A stretch of 64,000 nt of DNA from Macrosoma leucophasiata (GCA_036365455.1 JAWQUS010000001.1:23917001-23981000), one strand, 5' to 3'; numbered from the stretch's first letter, positions 1 through 11,890 are shown. The notes: generated by a model not told the origin, from the sequence alone. Numbers and translations are program-made.

Positions 1-96
1 TTCATGTTTATATATTGGTTTGAGTTCAACTGACCTGTTTTGATGCCCATTTAAATGACTTAAGTCCGGAGTAAGCTATTTAAGTCTGCGGCCGTA

Positions 97-147
97 CCGT
101 GGCCCTTTATTGTCAACCTTAGTTTCAGTTAAGGTTGAGAGCCACGG
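97..147. repeat. Two-step hairpin
   Basis: A 7-bp outer stem (97-103 with 141-147) encloses a 9-bp inner stem (113-121 with 130-138) and an 8-base loop. The asymmetric bulge between the stems is about 9 bases on one side and 2 on the other. There is no sign of a gene around it. It could be a chance hairpin, a structured RNA or a small remnant of a mobile element. Confidence 0.4.
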
Positions 148-299
148 TTACTATTAGTTTTGTCTCGTTTCTTCACACACGCTGTCACATAAGCCAAATG
201 AAACAAGATTTTGGCAGCGCCTAAACTATCGCAATATGACGTCATAGTTCGTGCCCTGGAGTACCGTTATCAGTCAGAGAAAAGCCTCCACATAAGTGG

Positions 300-773
300 A
301 TATACAAAAATCAATTGCTGTTCGTTAGTCTCGCTAAAACTCGAGAACGGTTGAACAGATTTGGATAATTTTGCTTTTTAATTATTTGTGGAAGTCCAGA
401 GAGGGCTTAAAAGGATATCTTAATATATATAAATCTCGTGTCACAATGTTTGTCCTCAATGGACTCCTAAACCACTTAACCGATTATAATAAAATTCACA
501 CACCATGTGCAGTTCGATCCAACTTGAGAGATAGGATAGCTTACATTACGCTATGACTAATAGGAGCAGAGCAGCGCGGGCGAAGCCGGGGCGGGCCGCT
601 AGTATATTATATGAGAATAGATGAAGAAATTATAAGGGAAATAGTAAAAACAACAATTTCATTTGCCGATACAAATACCGTCCGGTTTCTTAGAATTATT
701 TCCAGAAATTCCAGAATTATAAAATGTGTCAAGAGTTTATCTGAAGCTATACGAAGTTTGTCGGGTCAGCTAG
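300..773 (+). mobile_element. Helitron-like element, interrupted
   Basis: The 5' part (about 300-420) and 3' part (about 614-773) match the more complete copy at 45217-45475. It ends in CTAG followed by T, as expected for Helitron insertion between A and T. The middle (about 545-613) holds foreign GC-rich sequence resembling the end of another repeat, so this copy is broken or nested. The frames at 371-556 and 611-820 fall inside it and are not genes. Confidence 0.5.
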
Positions 774-1269
774 TATTTGATAATAGTTTCAAATACTTAA
801 TGGGGAAACCTTCGGATTGATCCCATCAGTCTATATTTAATTTAAATTGATATATAAGTAAAATATCGTTTATTGCTGAAGCCAAAATATTACAAAAACA
901 ATATACTAACCGTAGCCATTCTACACGTAATATTATTACATATTCTCTGATATAAGTTGCAATATTTACTTTACAAACTACGATTTCCAGCCCCATGAAA
1001 AGTATGCAAAATTTAATGCAAAAGTCGCACCTATTTCGTCCGGGCGGTGTACTGACAATATTAATTTTGTCACACGGCGGCCGATCACTCCAATTGTCAT
1101 CCGGTTTGTTTCAAAAATTAATCATACCCTTCGAAACGGGACTGATGTATTTTCAATTATTCCTTACCTGAAACAATGGAACATGTGTTATAATATTATA
1201 TTTAAAAAAGTAGATTAAGATTTATCGTTTGTCCTTTGGAAGTTAACTGCTTATGGCACTAATGTAGGA
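774..1269. other. No gene seen; AT-rich DNA
   Basis: Both strands lack a convincing open frame, RNA gene or repeat that I recognise. A short GC-richer patch lies near 1040-1100. Confidence 0.5.
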
Positions 1270-1676
1270 CTTCTCGGAGCTCGCGGGCGTAGGCACCACC
1301 GCATTACCTAATTTGCTTACCGCTAAATGGTAGTGTTCAGCACTATCGTGTTCCGGTCAGGTCGTAATGTACGGCCCTTTAATTTCCGGCACAGAGGCAC
1401 CACCGCATTAACTAATATACTTGCCGCTAAATGGTAGTGTTCAGCACTATCGTGTTCCGGTCAGGTCGTAATGTACGGCCCTTTAATTTCCGGCACAGAG
1501 GCACCACCGCATTAACTAATATACTTGCCGCTAAATGGTAGTGTTCAGCACTATCGTGTTCCGGTCAAGTGGTAATGTAGGGCAATGTAATTTCCGGCAC
1601 ACAGGCATAACACCTTAGGCATCTGCATTTTGACCTCTGGTCTTTGTGTGGGTGTCTATAGACTGCAGTCATCAGA
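1270..1676 (+). repeat. SINE-A copy with internal 104-bp triplication
   Basis: This is the structured A-tailed element seen about 30 times in the window. Its internal segment is present three times in tandem: the word AGGCACCACC starts at 1291, 1395 and 1499, a period of exactly 104 bp. In other copies the word AGGCA occurs both near the 5' end and after the CGGCACAG motif, so a slip or exchange between these two AGGCA words explains the array. The 3' end is cut off after about 1676, without the usual A tail. Confidence 0.8.
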
Positions 1677-2039
1677 TTTACTTGGTAGCGCTTAAATCAC
1701 CTGCAAATTTCATGCGGTTGAATACAATATATTACGATAATTTATTTCCAGATGCTTACATTCAGTTAAAAGTTCAGACGCAGTTTTGAAGTTCATAACC
1801 TCAAAAATGAAATTCGAAATTTAAATCAAATCACGAAACACGAAAAATGTAGTACCGGCAAGAATATAAGCAGCAACAGTCCTTTGTTTCGACGGCCGGG
1901 CACGTGGGACATTGGCGGGGTGACCAAGTTACAAGTTACATGAGGGATAATTATAATATGCGTAATTATTCAAATGTCATGTGATAGATGTTGGTTAGGA
2001 CTCAAAATTCGCTTCAATCAAGAAAGAAAAATGCTACTT

Positions 2040-2327
2040 ATTTTTTCTTATGTCATGGAAGTGGCAAACAAGCAGTTCACATTGATGTTGAGTGATGACT
2101 ACAGCCTATAGACACTTACACAAAGACCAAGGTCAAATTGCAGATGCGTTACCACTCCTGAGGCCTAAGGTGTTATGCCTCTGTGCCGAATATTACAGGG
2201 CCGTACATTACCACCTGACGGGAACACGATAGTGCTGAACACTAGATACCATTAAGCGGCAAGTATATTAGGTAATGCGGTGGTGCCTACGCCCGCGAGC
2301 TCTGTCACTAGAGCTCTACCACCAGTA
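2040..2327 (-). repeat. SINE-A copy, full length
   Basis: A nearly complete copy in reverse orientation. The T-rich start is the reverse of the A tail, and it ends at the CCACCAGT head. It faces the copy at 1270-1676, making an inverted pair about 360 bp apart. Confidence 0.8.
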
Positions 2328-3621
2328 CAAATTATTGTTATTTATTGCGAAAAAAAGACACAAAAAGAAAAGAAGGATATTTTTTATGAAACTAGCGGCC
2401 TGCCCCAGCTTCGCGCGGGTGTTAGTGTTACCTACCCTCCCCTATTCATTTTAGCGTAACGTTATATAACCTAAAGCCTTCCTCGATAAATGAGCTATCT
2501 AACACTAAAAGAATTTCTTAAATCAGATTAGTAGTTCCTGAGATTAGGGCGTTCAAGCAAACAAACTCTTCAGCTTTAAAATATTAAAAAGTATAGACTA
2601 AACTATGAATATCTAATTGTTATATTTATTTTTCGCAATGTCACATGCGAGTGAACTTTAGAAATTAAAGAAAAATAGGAAATAAAAATTTTACTTTCAA
2701 TTATTTTCTTTAATATCTATGAATATCTTATCTAATCTTGGAAGATATCCAATAACGGAGCTCAACGGTGTAAGCACCACCAAATAATTGCTTATCTACC
2801 CGACGTTAAATAGTGGTGTTCAACGCAAACCATACCTGGCGCAACATCTGAGGCCTCAGGCGAAGGCAATAAAATAAATTGTAAATTATTAAAATTAAAA
2901 ATAAATCAAGTATGGACTTGACTGGTTACTGGGACTACAGGTTTAACTGCATCTTAAAAAAATATCGAAAATCTTTCCAGTGTGCTATGAAATTTGAAGA
3001 GTTCCCTCCATTTCTCCAGGATTGCATCATCACATATTGACATGGTTACAGTGGGACTAACTGCGCAATATACCCTTTCAACCAAAAAATAATCATCCAA
3101 ATCTTCACAGGCGTTTTCAAATTATCGCTGAACATACATAAAAAAAAATCCGGATGAATTGTGAACCTCCTCCTTTTTTCGAAGTCGGTTAAAAAATGAA
3201 ATACAATTAACATTTTAGATCGTTCTAAAACAAGCTTGTTCAATGTTTTCTGTTACTGTTATTAGTGAAATACACAACTTTAATCAAATTTCAACAAAAG
3301 AAACCAAATTTATAATTCAAATAATCTGTTGGATACAATCCTAATAAAGTCTTGAATTTTCCGCGAGATCCCACATCTCCTGAAAGGACTCGTCCCATCT
3401 CCTCCACGATGCCTGGCAACCCCAGCCAGCAGTCCATTGGAATTCTTTATAGAATGAAGTGGATTTAATATCGGCCGGAATGGCATGCCGCATTCAAAGA
3501 TACTGTCCGACCCCGGGCGTGGCGTTTCTGCGTTATGCCCAATTGATCGTCGATTGTTGTTTGTATTTAACTATGTTTATACATATACGCAAGTGTATAT
3601 ATGTTCAGTTTATATATTTTA
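2328..3621. other. No gene seen; minor repeat traces
   Basis: Around 2386-2415 is a short piece like the end of a common insect repeat (GC-rich, starting ACTAGCGGCC). An old SINE-A piece sits at 2756-2868. The rest is AT-rich; the reverse-strand frame at 3046-3243 has no recognisable domain and is likely chance. Confidence 0.45.
2756..2868 (+). repeat. Degraded SINE-A fragment
   Basis: The 5' half of the element is recognisable from GGAGCTC, AGCACCACC and a TAAATAGTGGTGTTCA motif. It is much more diverged than neighbouring copies, so it looks old. Confidence 0.55.
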
Positions 3622-3738
3622 GTAGTGGTAGAGTTCCAGTGTCAAGACTCGAAGGCGTAGGCACCACCTCATTAGCAATTCTATCTACCGCCAAATTGCA
3701 GTGTTCGGAACTATCGTTTTTTGGTTATATGACTATGT
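3622..3738 (+). repeat. SINE-A fragment (divergent subtype)
   Basis: A 5' part of a divergent subtype recognised by GAGTTCCAGTGT and a GAAGGCGTAGGCACCACC stretch. Its right end runs straight into a Helitron-like piece at a shared TTCGTTA word. Confidence 0.6.
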
Positions 3739-3958
3739 ATGGCTTCGTTAGTCTCGCTTAAGCTCGAGAACGGCTATACCGATTTGGCTGATTTTGGTTT
3801 TGAATGATTTTCGGAAGTCCAGGGAAGGTTTGAAAGAAATTGAAGGGAAATAGTAAAAACCACAATTTCATTTTCCCATACAAATAGTCCGTATATATCA
3901 AACCATTGACACATTATTTCATTCTGAGGCAATACGAAGTTTGCCTGGTCAGCTTAAT
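3735..3958 (+). mobile_element. Helitron-like element, 5' truncated
   Basis: It matches 45250-45475, including the TTTGCC hairpin near the 3' end, but lacks the first about 30 bases and has a degenerate terminal CTTA. It joins the SINE-A fragment directly, suggesting a deletion through microhomology. Confidence 0.5.
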
Positions 3959-3959
3959 A

Positions 3960-4737
3960 TATTTATATTCGCTACAAAATCGCTTTTGACAGATTCACTA
4001 AATAAAGTTTTCAATCAAAATTCTCACATAACCCTAACGTATCGGGTATATTTTCTAACGAGTCGCGAGTACCCTTAACCCCGCGTCTGCTGGGCTATTT
4101 TATAACGTCCCATTCGCACTCGTGATCGAATTTTATTGTACGAAGTGCCAACTTTTTATTAGGTCCACTCGATGTCCCGTACCCGTAGTTATGTTTTATT
4201 TAATACTCCTCGGATTTGCATTCCCCTTTCCTTGACGATAATCTAGTATTATTGCGTGAATAGGGATTGGGGTATTTTTGTACATTTTATTGGCTTTATT
4301 GGAAACCTATATGATCATAATGTTCAGTCGTAAGAGATTCTGACTAAGCGAAGGTTTTATGAGTAGTAATAGTGAGGAAATAAAGATGTTTAAGGTTTTA
4401 CGTTTGGAAAGATATAGGTCAGGGCATAATTTAAATCTACGATCTTTGGAAAATTAGCTCAGCTACTTAGAAAAGTAGCTAAGTAGAAACTAATCTCCCA
4501 AAACTCATAACTAATTGTCAATATTTTTTATTACCACCTCACCAAAACTTCGAATTTTTAATTTGTTACCATTAGAAATTTAAAAAATGGAAGGTCCAGG
4601 CTTTAAAAGACAGCTAATACAGCATAATTTGAATGAGAACTATAATTATAAACATGCATAACGTGTATAACCTATTAGATTTGTATAATAATACTTTTAC
4701 TTACAATTTATAAAAAATATGTTTGTATAGGTACCTC
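3960..4737. other. No gene seen
   Basis: AT-rich DNA with a GC-richer patch at about 4030-4140. I recognise no coding frame or repeat. Confidence 0.45.
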
Positions 4738-4853
4738 CTATAAATATTGAATGTCCGAAAAGGATAAACTGTTGTGTCGACTCTATTTTATAAACATCTG
4801 TAATGTGCACAGTTACTGTTCAATAAATAAATATTCTATTCTATTCTACTGAA
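4738..4853 (+). repeat. LINE-like 3' tail with ATTCT microsatellite
   Basis: The segment runs through a TGTAATGTGCACAG motif and AATAAATAAA into a short (ATTCT)n array. Terminal short tandem repeats after an AATAAA-like signal are typical of 5'-truncated non-LTR retrotransposons. No coding part remains. Confidence 0.45.
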
Positions 4854-5000
4854 TTAAAAAATACATTATATTTTTTCTTAAAAATTACTCTCATGTGGTA
4901 TTGCAAAAATATAACATGGTAATTGTAAGAATATACTAAAAGCAACTACTAATACATAAATTATACTGAAATACTTCGATTTACATAAACGTTAAAGAAA

Positions 5001-5307
5001 CTGCCTCGGTAGCCTAGTGGTAGCAGGCCACTACTACTACGCTGAGGTCCTGGGTTCGATTCCCGGGTAGGGGGTTATCAGAGATAATGGTGAAAAAGCC
5101 TTTATCTCTGGTTCTATTGGGATTTTTCCATTTTCTGGAAATTTCCCAGTACCTCAAAGTTTGGTAATGTGCCCGGAGATGTCAACAGGCTCGCCACCTG
5201 TTACATGAGCCAAAACGTAACCGGCGAATCGTGAGTGTTTGCATGTATGCTTGAATGCATGCATTTACCTCTGCCTACCCCTTCGGGGATTACAGGCGTG
5301 AAGTTAC
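5001..5307 (+). repeat. SINE-T (tRNA-headed SINE), complete
   Basis: The head folds like a tRNA. It has a box A (TAGCCTAGTGG) near 5011 and a perfect box B (GGTTCGATTCC) near 5052, so RNA polymerase III transcription is expected. The body is about 220 bp and the tail ends GAAGTTAC. It is flanked by a direct repeat GTTAAAGAAA (4991-5000 and 5308-5317), which is a target-site duplication and proves insertion by retroposition. Confidence 0.9.
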
Positions 5308-5317
5308 GTTAAAGAAA

Positions 5318-6585
5318 TAAGATACATAATTACCTACTAGGTACGTCACCTCTAAAAAACGACATCGCTACACAAATGTTGCTTAACATGGGGTTAAACT
5401 AGACACAAAATGATTCAAATTGCGATTCGTGATATCAAGTTTTTTGAAGCTGATATAATACAAACTTTAGTGAGAGTATTACACAGTATTTATTTTAAAT
5501 GCCTCGTGAAAGCTGAATTTTCTTGTTCACTGAAACATTTAAACCATCTGAAATGGTATCGAAAAAAACGTATCAGCGATCCACGTCAAGCGACAAGCTA
5601 ACAAAGTAGAGACGACCGCTGTAAACAGAGGCAATATTGTAACGCGGCCGCAATCTCGTATCAACCGGCCGAATAGCTCGGATACTTATGTAAATCGGAC
5701 CACGACCGCGCTTATTGTATATCTAATTTGATTTCTTTTGCAATACCGTGATGCGATTCAACGAATATTGGTCGTACCTGCCCATCTAATATCGCCCGGT
5801 CTCGAATACCCACCGCGGCAGTTTAGGGTTAAGAGATCAGATACGGGTAGTTTTGCTGGGCTGAGTTTTTAAAATATTTATGAGGGAGTGACGGTGAGGT
5901 CGCGTTTGTACAGTAATCCAATTTCGGGTTATGTCTTTGGGAGTTACTTATATTTTGGGGGACTTTTTGTAGGGTCACCATTTTTGTGGGTTTTAATTAA
6001 AGGGTTAGATTATTTATGTCGGCGGCGCAGGTGTGTATTTATTTGTATAAATATTTGCGGATTGTGCACACGATTTTTGTGGACATGCAAAAGAGGTTGT
6101 ATGTTATTTTATTACTTGCGGCAAAAAGATGAAATGATGCGTCTTTTATTTGCATTGTCTACGGCCTTCATATTTCCTACTGAAATCTTTTTACGATAAA
6201 ACTATATTGCGGATCAGCCTCGCATACATGATTACATATTTCTTTTTAAAAATATATTATTATTGTAACTTAAACTTATGATAAGTTGAGCTCATTTTGA
6301 AAAGTGTCTCAAGATAATATACTCGCAATTCAGCAGTAAGTATAAGTTTCTTAGTTCTAAAAAACAGGGGTCAAGCTTATTAATTTAAACACTGTGTCAT
6401 TGAGATCTTTCCAATTAAGTTTATAAAAAAAATATAACTGACACTGAATTGATCGATTTCATCCTTAAAAGTAGTGGCCTTTTAGCACAAAGCCACTGGG
6501 GCAGTTTGCAAAAATCAGAAGAAAATAAAATACGCCTTTCATCGCTAAATATATGTATGAAGTAATATACGAACTCGTAAAAATG
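5318..6585. other. No gene seen
   Basis: Contains frames at 5410-5601 and 5888-6199 (+) without any recognised domain. The 5590-5830 part is GC-richer. I see no splice pattern or repeat that explains it. Confidence 0.4.
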
Positions 6586-6713
6586 TGATAGGTATTACGG
6601 GGCCATACATTAACATCTTACCACAATAATGCTGGACACTACTATTTGATGGCAGATAGATTAGGTAATGCGGTGGTGCCTACGCCCGTGAGCACTGAAA
6701 CTCTAACACCAGT
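6586..6713 (-). repeat. SINE-A fragment, degraded
   Basis: The 5' half in reverse orientation, ending at a CTAACACCAGTA form of the head. Several substitutions mark it as old. Confidence 0.6.
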
Positions 6714-7299
6714 AAAATTACATGACATGATACTAAATTAAAAAACAACTTTGTGTGACAGTACAACTTTGAAAACAAAGTTAACCCCTGATTAATTAAT
6801 AGACAATTCTCAACACTAAATATATCCCTAAAAGAAGCTTGTCAGACTGAAATAATACAAGAGCGTAAGTGGTAATAAGTGACACCGGGACAAACTTTGG
6901 GCAGAAACAGAAAAGTACCCATCGCGCTGTCACGCCGTTGAACGGGTTAGAATTTTTTGTGTCCGAAACTTCGAAGTGAATTTTGGGATAACCCGAAATC
7001 GCTGAGTGACGCTTAAGTCTGTCTATTATGGAGAATTTAGTGTAGAACATCTATTACCGTTTTCTTTTTTTTTTTCCTATAAATCCACGTTACTGAAAAA
7101 TTTTCGGTATAATCCATAGACACTGAGAAAAAAATGAGAGTGTATTAGCTCCGTCTCTTTTTATCTTCACTAACTTCTACTCACTTATATCTCCCTCTCA
7201 ACTTTCGGTCACCTCGCCTAATTACACTTTTCATAACGCTCTCGTCACGCATTCACCAGCCTACTCCCCAAGTCAAGCGTGCGTAAAGAAGTATCATAA
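6714..7299. other. No gene seen
   Basis: The reverse frame at 6796-7050 has no recognisable domain. The DNA is AT-rich with a run of T near 7061-7075. Confidence 0.4.
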
Positions 7300-7475
7300 G
7301 ATCAGTAGCCATCTGTCTGTTTCCGGCTAATCTCAGGAACGGCTTAACCGATTTTAACGGGACTTTCACTGACAGATAGTTCATTCAATAAGGAGTAACT
7401 GAGGCTGCTTTTATTCATTAATAATATAACACTAGTAGTGCTTACGACATCGTCCGCGTAGGCTACTGAACAAAA
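7300..7475. repeat. LINE-like or related repeat tail
   Basis: Contains CTGTCTGTTTCCGGCTAATC, GGCTTAACCGATTTTAACGG and TAAGGAGTAACTGAGGCT, then a decayed CATCGTCCGCG motif. The same words occur at 10905-11160. These tails are widespread in insects, but I cannot assign the parent element. Confidence 0.45.
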
Positions 7476-8232
7476 GTTGTGTTAAATTCTACGCAACTAT
7501 GTAGTATAGCATAAAACCATTACCGATAGAACCTAAACACCCGTGAAATAATTGGTAATTGCCCCTATTCTGAACATCAAAGAAATTAGTTATGAAAAGC
7601 TGATACAAAACGTCTACAGTCGCAACGGTACTCAGAACCAAGATACCAATGAATTGTAAAACCACATTGCATTCGACTTATTGGAAATTACTCGAGCCCA
7701 CGTTTAATTGAACTTTCCAGCTGTCAACTGTAGAAATAAACCATACAACTCTATATCAAAAGTGGAAACTTTCCAACTAGTTCGACGCGGACTAAAGAAA
7801 TGCATTTCGCAAATCGGCCGAACTCGGCCGAACGGAGCCGAATGTTGCCGACGGCTCGCGAACAAATCAACACAGTTGTAACTGCAACGTCAAGTTAATT
7901 AAAACAGCGAAAAGTTGGCGATTTAAAGCGGGATAGGGTGAGGTCGCTTTGCGGGCGATTGACAGCGTTGTTAGCGAGCGTATTTAAACATCTTTATTTT
8001 GTCATAAATTAGTAAATAAGTAGGTGTAGGTAAATCAATTTTGTTGGCTAAAATAAATTGATTTACAAAAACGTAACTTCACGCCTGTTAAGCGACAGTG
8101 TGAAGTTAGTTGCTAAATTTTTCGTCGTTTAGTTTTATTTCTGGTATATTGGATTGTTACGCTGAAGAAGTACAAATTTTTACGTAAAAAAATTGTGAAA
8201 GAAATAAATATAGTGTCTATATCTACAGACAC
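7476..8232. other. No gene seen; short CGGCCGAA cluster
   Basis: At about 7812-7845 there are close repeats of the word CGGCCGAA/GAGCCGAA. A SINE-T terminal piece of about 20 bases lies near 8070-8090 in reverse orientation. Otherwise nothing is recognised. Confidence 0.4.
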
Positions 8233-8297
8233 TATTTTTCTTTCTTTTCTTTTCTTTTTTCTTCTCTTCTCTTATCTTCTCCCTCTCTCTCTTCTGA
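8233..8297 (+). repeat. Polypyrimidine tract
   Basis: About 65 bases almost entirely of C and T, with TTTCTTTTC and CTCTCT motifs. It gives a low-complexity translation and should not be taken as part of a gene. Confidence 0.8.
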
Positions 8298-8789
8298 TCT
8301 TTAAAATCACTCCCATGTATCATTGTGTAAAATATAATACTTCAACTAATAAGTCGTTTATCGCTTACACTCAGGGCACGCGAAACCGGACTGTCGAACC
8401 ATAAGTTACGAAATATGGATACTAACTACTTATTAAGCGTACAATTTGAAAAATTATTTCCAGTCGTACGACGAACGATACGTGAAATAATGATTAGTTC
8501 ATTAGTTCCAAGTGATTGCAATATTTCGCCGGAGTTCATAAATGTAATATGTAACAAAAATCTATTTTGTACCTGTTTCATTTTAAAGTCAAGGTAGAGT
8601 CGGTCTCGTTTTAAAAAAAATCTACTTTGGGTTTTATAATTTATGAAATTAAGATGATGTAAGTCTTTGGATGATCATAGGATCATCCAAATGTCCTACC
8701 GAAAAAATTGAATTTACAATTTCACTAGCTTGTTAGAGTTAAAGCAAGTACTTTAAAAGTTTTATGGAAAAGCGAAAATTTCAACAGTA

Positions 8790-8940
8790 CTTTTTTTTAT
8801 GTAATGGAAGTGGTAAACAAGCATGCAGTTCACGTTGTTGTTAAGTGATGACTGCAGCCTACAGACACCTACACAACGACCAAGGTCAAAATGCAGATAC
8901 GTTACCACTCCTGAGGCCTAAGGTGTTACGCCTTTGTGCC
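8790..8940 (-). repeat. SINE-A, 5' truncated
   Basis: Only the 3' half is present in reverse orientation, from the poly-T to the GCCTTTGTGCC word. Loss of the 5' end is what incomplete reverse transcription gives. Confidence 0.75.
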
Positions 8941-8972
8941 AATAATAAAAACAATAAAGTATTGAGTATTGA

Positions 8973-9025
8973 GTAACATCAATCATGCTTGTTTGCCACT
9001 TCCATTTAATATAGGAAAAAAAAAA
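8973..9025 (+). repeat. SINE-A 3' end fragment
   Basis: A TAACATCAATCATGCTTGTT match followed by CCACTTCCATT and an A-rich tail. It lies just beyond a reverse copy, so the two form a small inverted pair. Confidence 0.6.
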
Positions 9026-9699
9026 GAAGAAAATTCTACCGCTAGTGGGCGGTGAGGTCACGTCCACGTTTTTATTTTATAGTACTTGGAGAAAAAAATA
9101 ATATTTTCTATATACTAACAAAGTCGATTTTATGTGTTGATGATAAAAATTCATCGGAACTTCTTTAAAATGATCGATTCGATACATCGTTTTTTTTTTT
9201 TAATAATATTGTGATGCCTAGTGCATAAGATACAGATAGCATTAGTTTTGTTTTATCTACATAGGTACTATCCCAAGCGTTGGCTGTATCGCCGCCATGT
9301 TGAACATGGTTGAAAATGATAAAATCGTTTGAATGAAATGTGGTTGTAACTCTAAAATATATTCTTGAATAAATATTATTTTTTACGAATTCTTCTTTAA
9401 TTTACCCATTTTTTGAGGACATGTACGAACCAGAGCCGAGCTTGCAACATCTCCTTTGCATCCAATTTCAGCTTAATCACGATCAATTTTAGAGACGTAA
9501 AACGCGTTTTACAAGAATTGATCACGTTTTATTACGACGGTGAGATCGGCCCTTAGACAAAGTCGCAAGCAAAATACAAAAACCTACACATCTATACATC
9601 TATACAAATAAATAAATTTGGAGTGTCTGTTTCTTATATTAAAATAACCGCTTTTTACTAAATGCATATGTATGTATACACGGTACATATTATATAATA
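9026..9699. other. No gene seen
   Basis: AT-rich DNA between SINE pieces and mariner copy 1. I find no recognisable repeat or coding frame. Confidence 0.4.
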
Positions 9700-10880
9700 G
9701 GTTGGGGAAAAAGTCTTTTCGCGTTATAGTATGTATGAACTTGTAATAAAATCTCTTTGGCTGTAGTATTTGTATCTGGCTGGTTTTGGTATCATTGAAA
9801 GAGTTAAAATTTTAAAGAACGTAATTCCAAATTCGAATTAGGCAAATGTGTGATTTTCATTTGTTTTTCGTACTGTCAAGATGAGTGAATCTAATGAAGA
9901 AATTCGATCCTTTTTAAAATTTTACTACAAAAAAGGTAAAAATGCAACGCAAGCCGCGAAAAATTTTGCGATGTTTATGGACCTAGTGCAGTCTGTGAGA
10001 GTAGCACAAATTTGGTTTAAGCGTTTTCAATCCGGAAATTTTGATGTCAAGGATGCACCTCGCTCTGGTCGCCCTATTACGGCTAAAATGGGTGCCATTT
10101 TTGAAAAAGTGGAGCTAGATCGACATATCAGTAGTTACAACGTAGCTGAAGAACTGAGAAATGATCACAAAACAGTTGCAGCGCATTTGAAAATTTGAAA
10201 AAAGCTGGGTACAAAAAAAAACTCGATATTTGGGTACCTCACGAGCTCACTGAAAGAAACCTAATGAACCGTGTACTCATTTGTGATTCTTTATTACGAC
10301 GTAATGAAACCGAATCATTTTTGAAGAAGCTGATAACTGGTGATGAAAAGTGGATCACGTACGACAAGAACGTGCGAAAAAGGTCGTGGTCAAAGGCCGG
10401 TTAGGCTTCACAGACTGTGGCGAAACCCGGGTTAACTCGCAATAAGGCATTATTCATTATGAGCTATTATCACCAGGCAGGACTATCGCTTCTGAACTCT
10501 ACTGCGAACAACTGATGAGATTAAAGCAAGAAGTTGAGAGAAAGCGGCCGGAATTGATCAACAGAAGGGGTGTGGTGTTTCATCATGATAACGCTAGACC
10601 TCACACATATAGCCACTCAGCAAAAATTAAGAGAGTTTGGCTGGGAGGTGTTAATGCATCCGCCGTATAGTCCTGACCTTGCACCTTCAGATTTCCACCT
10701 GTTTCGGTCTCTTCAGAATTCTTTATGCAATGTTAGGTTAACATCACGAGAGGACTGCCAAATCCACTTGTCGCGGTATTTTGATGAGAAGTCCCAAAAG
10801 TTAGTTAAATTTAAATAAACTATATTAAAAAAAATGTTTTGAATTATCTTAAAAAATGCGAAGAAACTTTTTCCCCAACC
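9700..10880 (+). mobile_element. Mariner DNA transposon, copy 1 (dead)
   Basis: The element begins GGTTGGGGAAAAAGTC and ends in the inverted counterpart TTTTTCCCCAACC, which are imperfect terminal inverted repeats of roughly 25-30 bp. A TA lies just outside the left end, in keeping with mariner TA insertion. It has the same ends and internal sequence as copy 2 at 56980. Compared with copy 2 it lost about 31 bp near 10447 and about 75 bp near 10800, with short shared words at the break points. It cannot encode active transposase but its ends may still be recognised by a transposase in trans. Confidence 0.9.
9881..10818 (+). pseudogene. Mariner transposase pseudogene (copy 1)
   Basis: The start at 9881 (MSESNEEIR) matches the same position in copy 2. 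The first frame covers the N-terminal helix-turn-helix DNA-binding region and ends at a stop at 10196-10198. The second frame (from about 10195) carries the WVPHEL linker motif and the TGDEKW motif with the first catalytic aspartate. The third (10570-10818) carries the YSPDLAPSDFHLF motif with the third aspartate. A 2-bp loss near 10607 splits the region around the second aspartate. An early pair of opposite frameshifts (around 9955-9990) changes a short stretch. The family cuts and pastes DNA at TA sites; this copy cannot. Confidence 0.9.
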
Positions 10881-10904
10881 TTATATATCAAAACAATTTT
10901 TTTT

Positions 10905-11160
10905 ACAATTTTGTCTGTCTGTCTGCTTGGTGGGGCTAATCTTGGAAACGGCTAGACCGATTTTGACGGGACTTTTACTGGCAGATAGCTGATGTGATAA
11001 GGAGTAACTTAGGCTACTTTTATCTCCATACATACCTACATACAAATAAATAGAATTTGAGTGTCTCCTATTTTGACGGGACTTCCAATGGCAGATAGCT
11101 GATGTGATAAGGAGTAGCTTAGGCTACCTTTATACTAGCTGCGCCCACGACTTCGTCCAG
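10905..11160. repeat. LINE-like tail with internal duplication
   Basis: The block GACGGGACTT ... GGCAGATAGCTGATGTGATAAGGAGTA occurs twice, at about 10975-11020 and 11071-11130. It is the same tail type as 7300-7475. A copy of the ACTAGCTGCG start of a related element follows at 11137. Confidence 0.5.
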
Positions 11161-11222
11161 GTAGATACTGAAAAATCATATTTTTTCTCATGTGGACGAA
11201 GTCGCGGGCACAGCTAGTATAG
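11137..11222. repeat. Short inverted pair of CGACTTCGTCC ends
   Basis: ACTAGCTGCGCCCACGACTT at the left is answered by GACGAAGTCGCGGGCACAGC and TAGTAT at the right, making a fold-back of about 86 bp with arms of roughly 25 bp. Only the terminal parts of the repeat remain. Confidence 0.6.
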
Positions 11223-11580
11223 AATAACATTACATTCGACTACGTTAAATCAATCAGCGACAAAAGTGTAAAACTGAAAAAATAGCGTTTCTAACAAAAG
11301 TCAATTCGGGAGGGCAAGTTTAATTTGAAAAGTTCCCATAGTAATTTGGGTGACGTACCCGTTTGACCGTCTGTCCCCGGTCATAATGAGCTGCACTTCC
11401 GTGTTTGGGGTACCGTACCTTAAAAGAAGAAATAGAAACCCGTATGGCTATCTCGGCTGTTAGTTTGTTACTAATAGACCCATTGAATTAATATTGATTT
11501 ATATAGATATGTTTTTGTCTGTCTGTTTTATCTTATGTCTTAGGTTTTTGCGAGCTACACTCATTGAAATAAAACTAAAA

Positions 11581-11890
11581 AACTGCCTTGGTAGCCTAGT
11601 GGTAGCAGGCCACTACTACTACGCTGAGGTCCTGGGTTCGATTCCCGGGTAGGGGGTTATCAGAGATATTGGTGAAAAAGCCTTTATCTCTGATTCTATT
11701 GGGATTTTTCCATTTTCTGGAAATTTCCCAGTACCTCAAAGTTTGGTAATGTGCCCGGAGATGTCAACAGGCTCGCCACCTGTTACATGGGCCAAAACGT
11801 AACCGGCGAATCGTGGGTGTTTGCATGTATGCTTGAATGCATGCATTTACCTCTGCCTACCCCTTCGGGGATTACAGGCGTGAAGTTACG
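11581..11890 (+). repeat. SINE-T, complete
   Basis: Almost identical to the copy at 5001 over its whole length, including box A and box B, the AAAGCCTTTATCTCTG body and the GTGAAGTTACG tail. I could not find a clear flanking duplication. Confidence 0.85.

Noticed and set aside
8233..8597. Two adjacent forward frames read as a small gene
   Set aside because: The first is mainly a polypyrimidine tract, and neither shows a domain.
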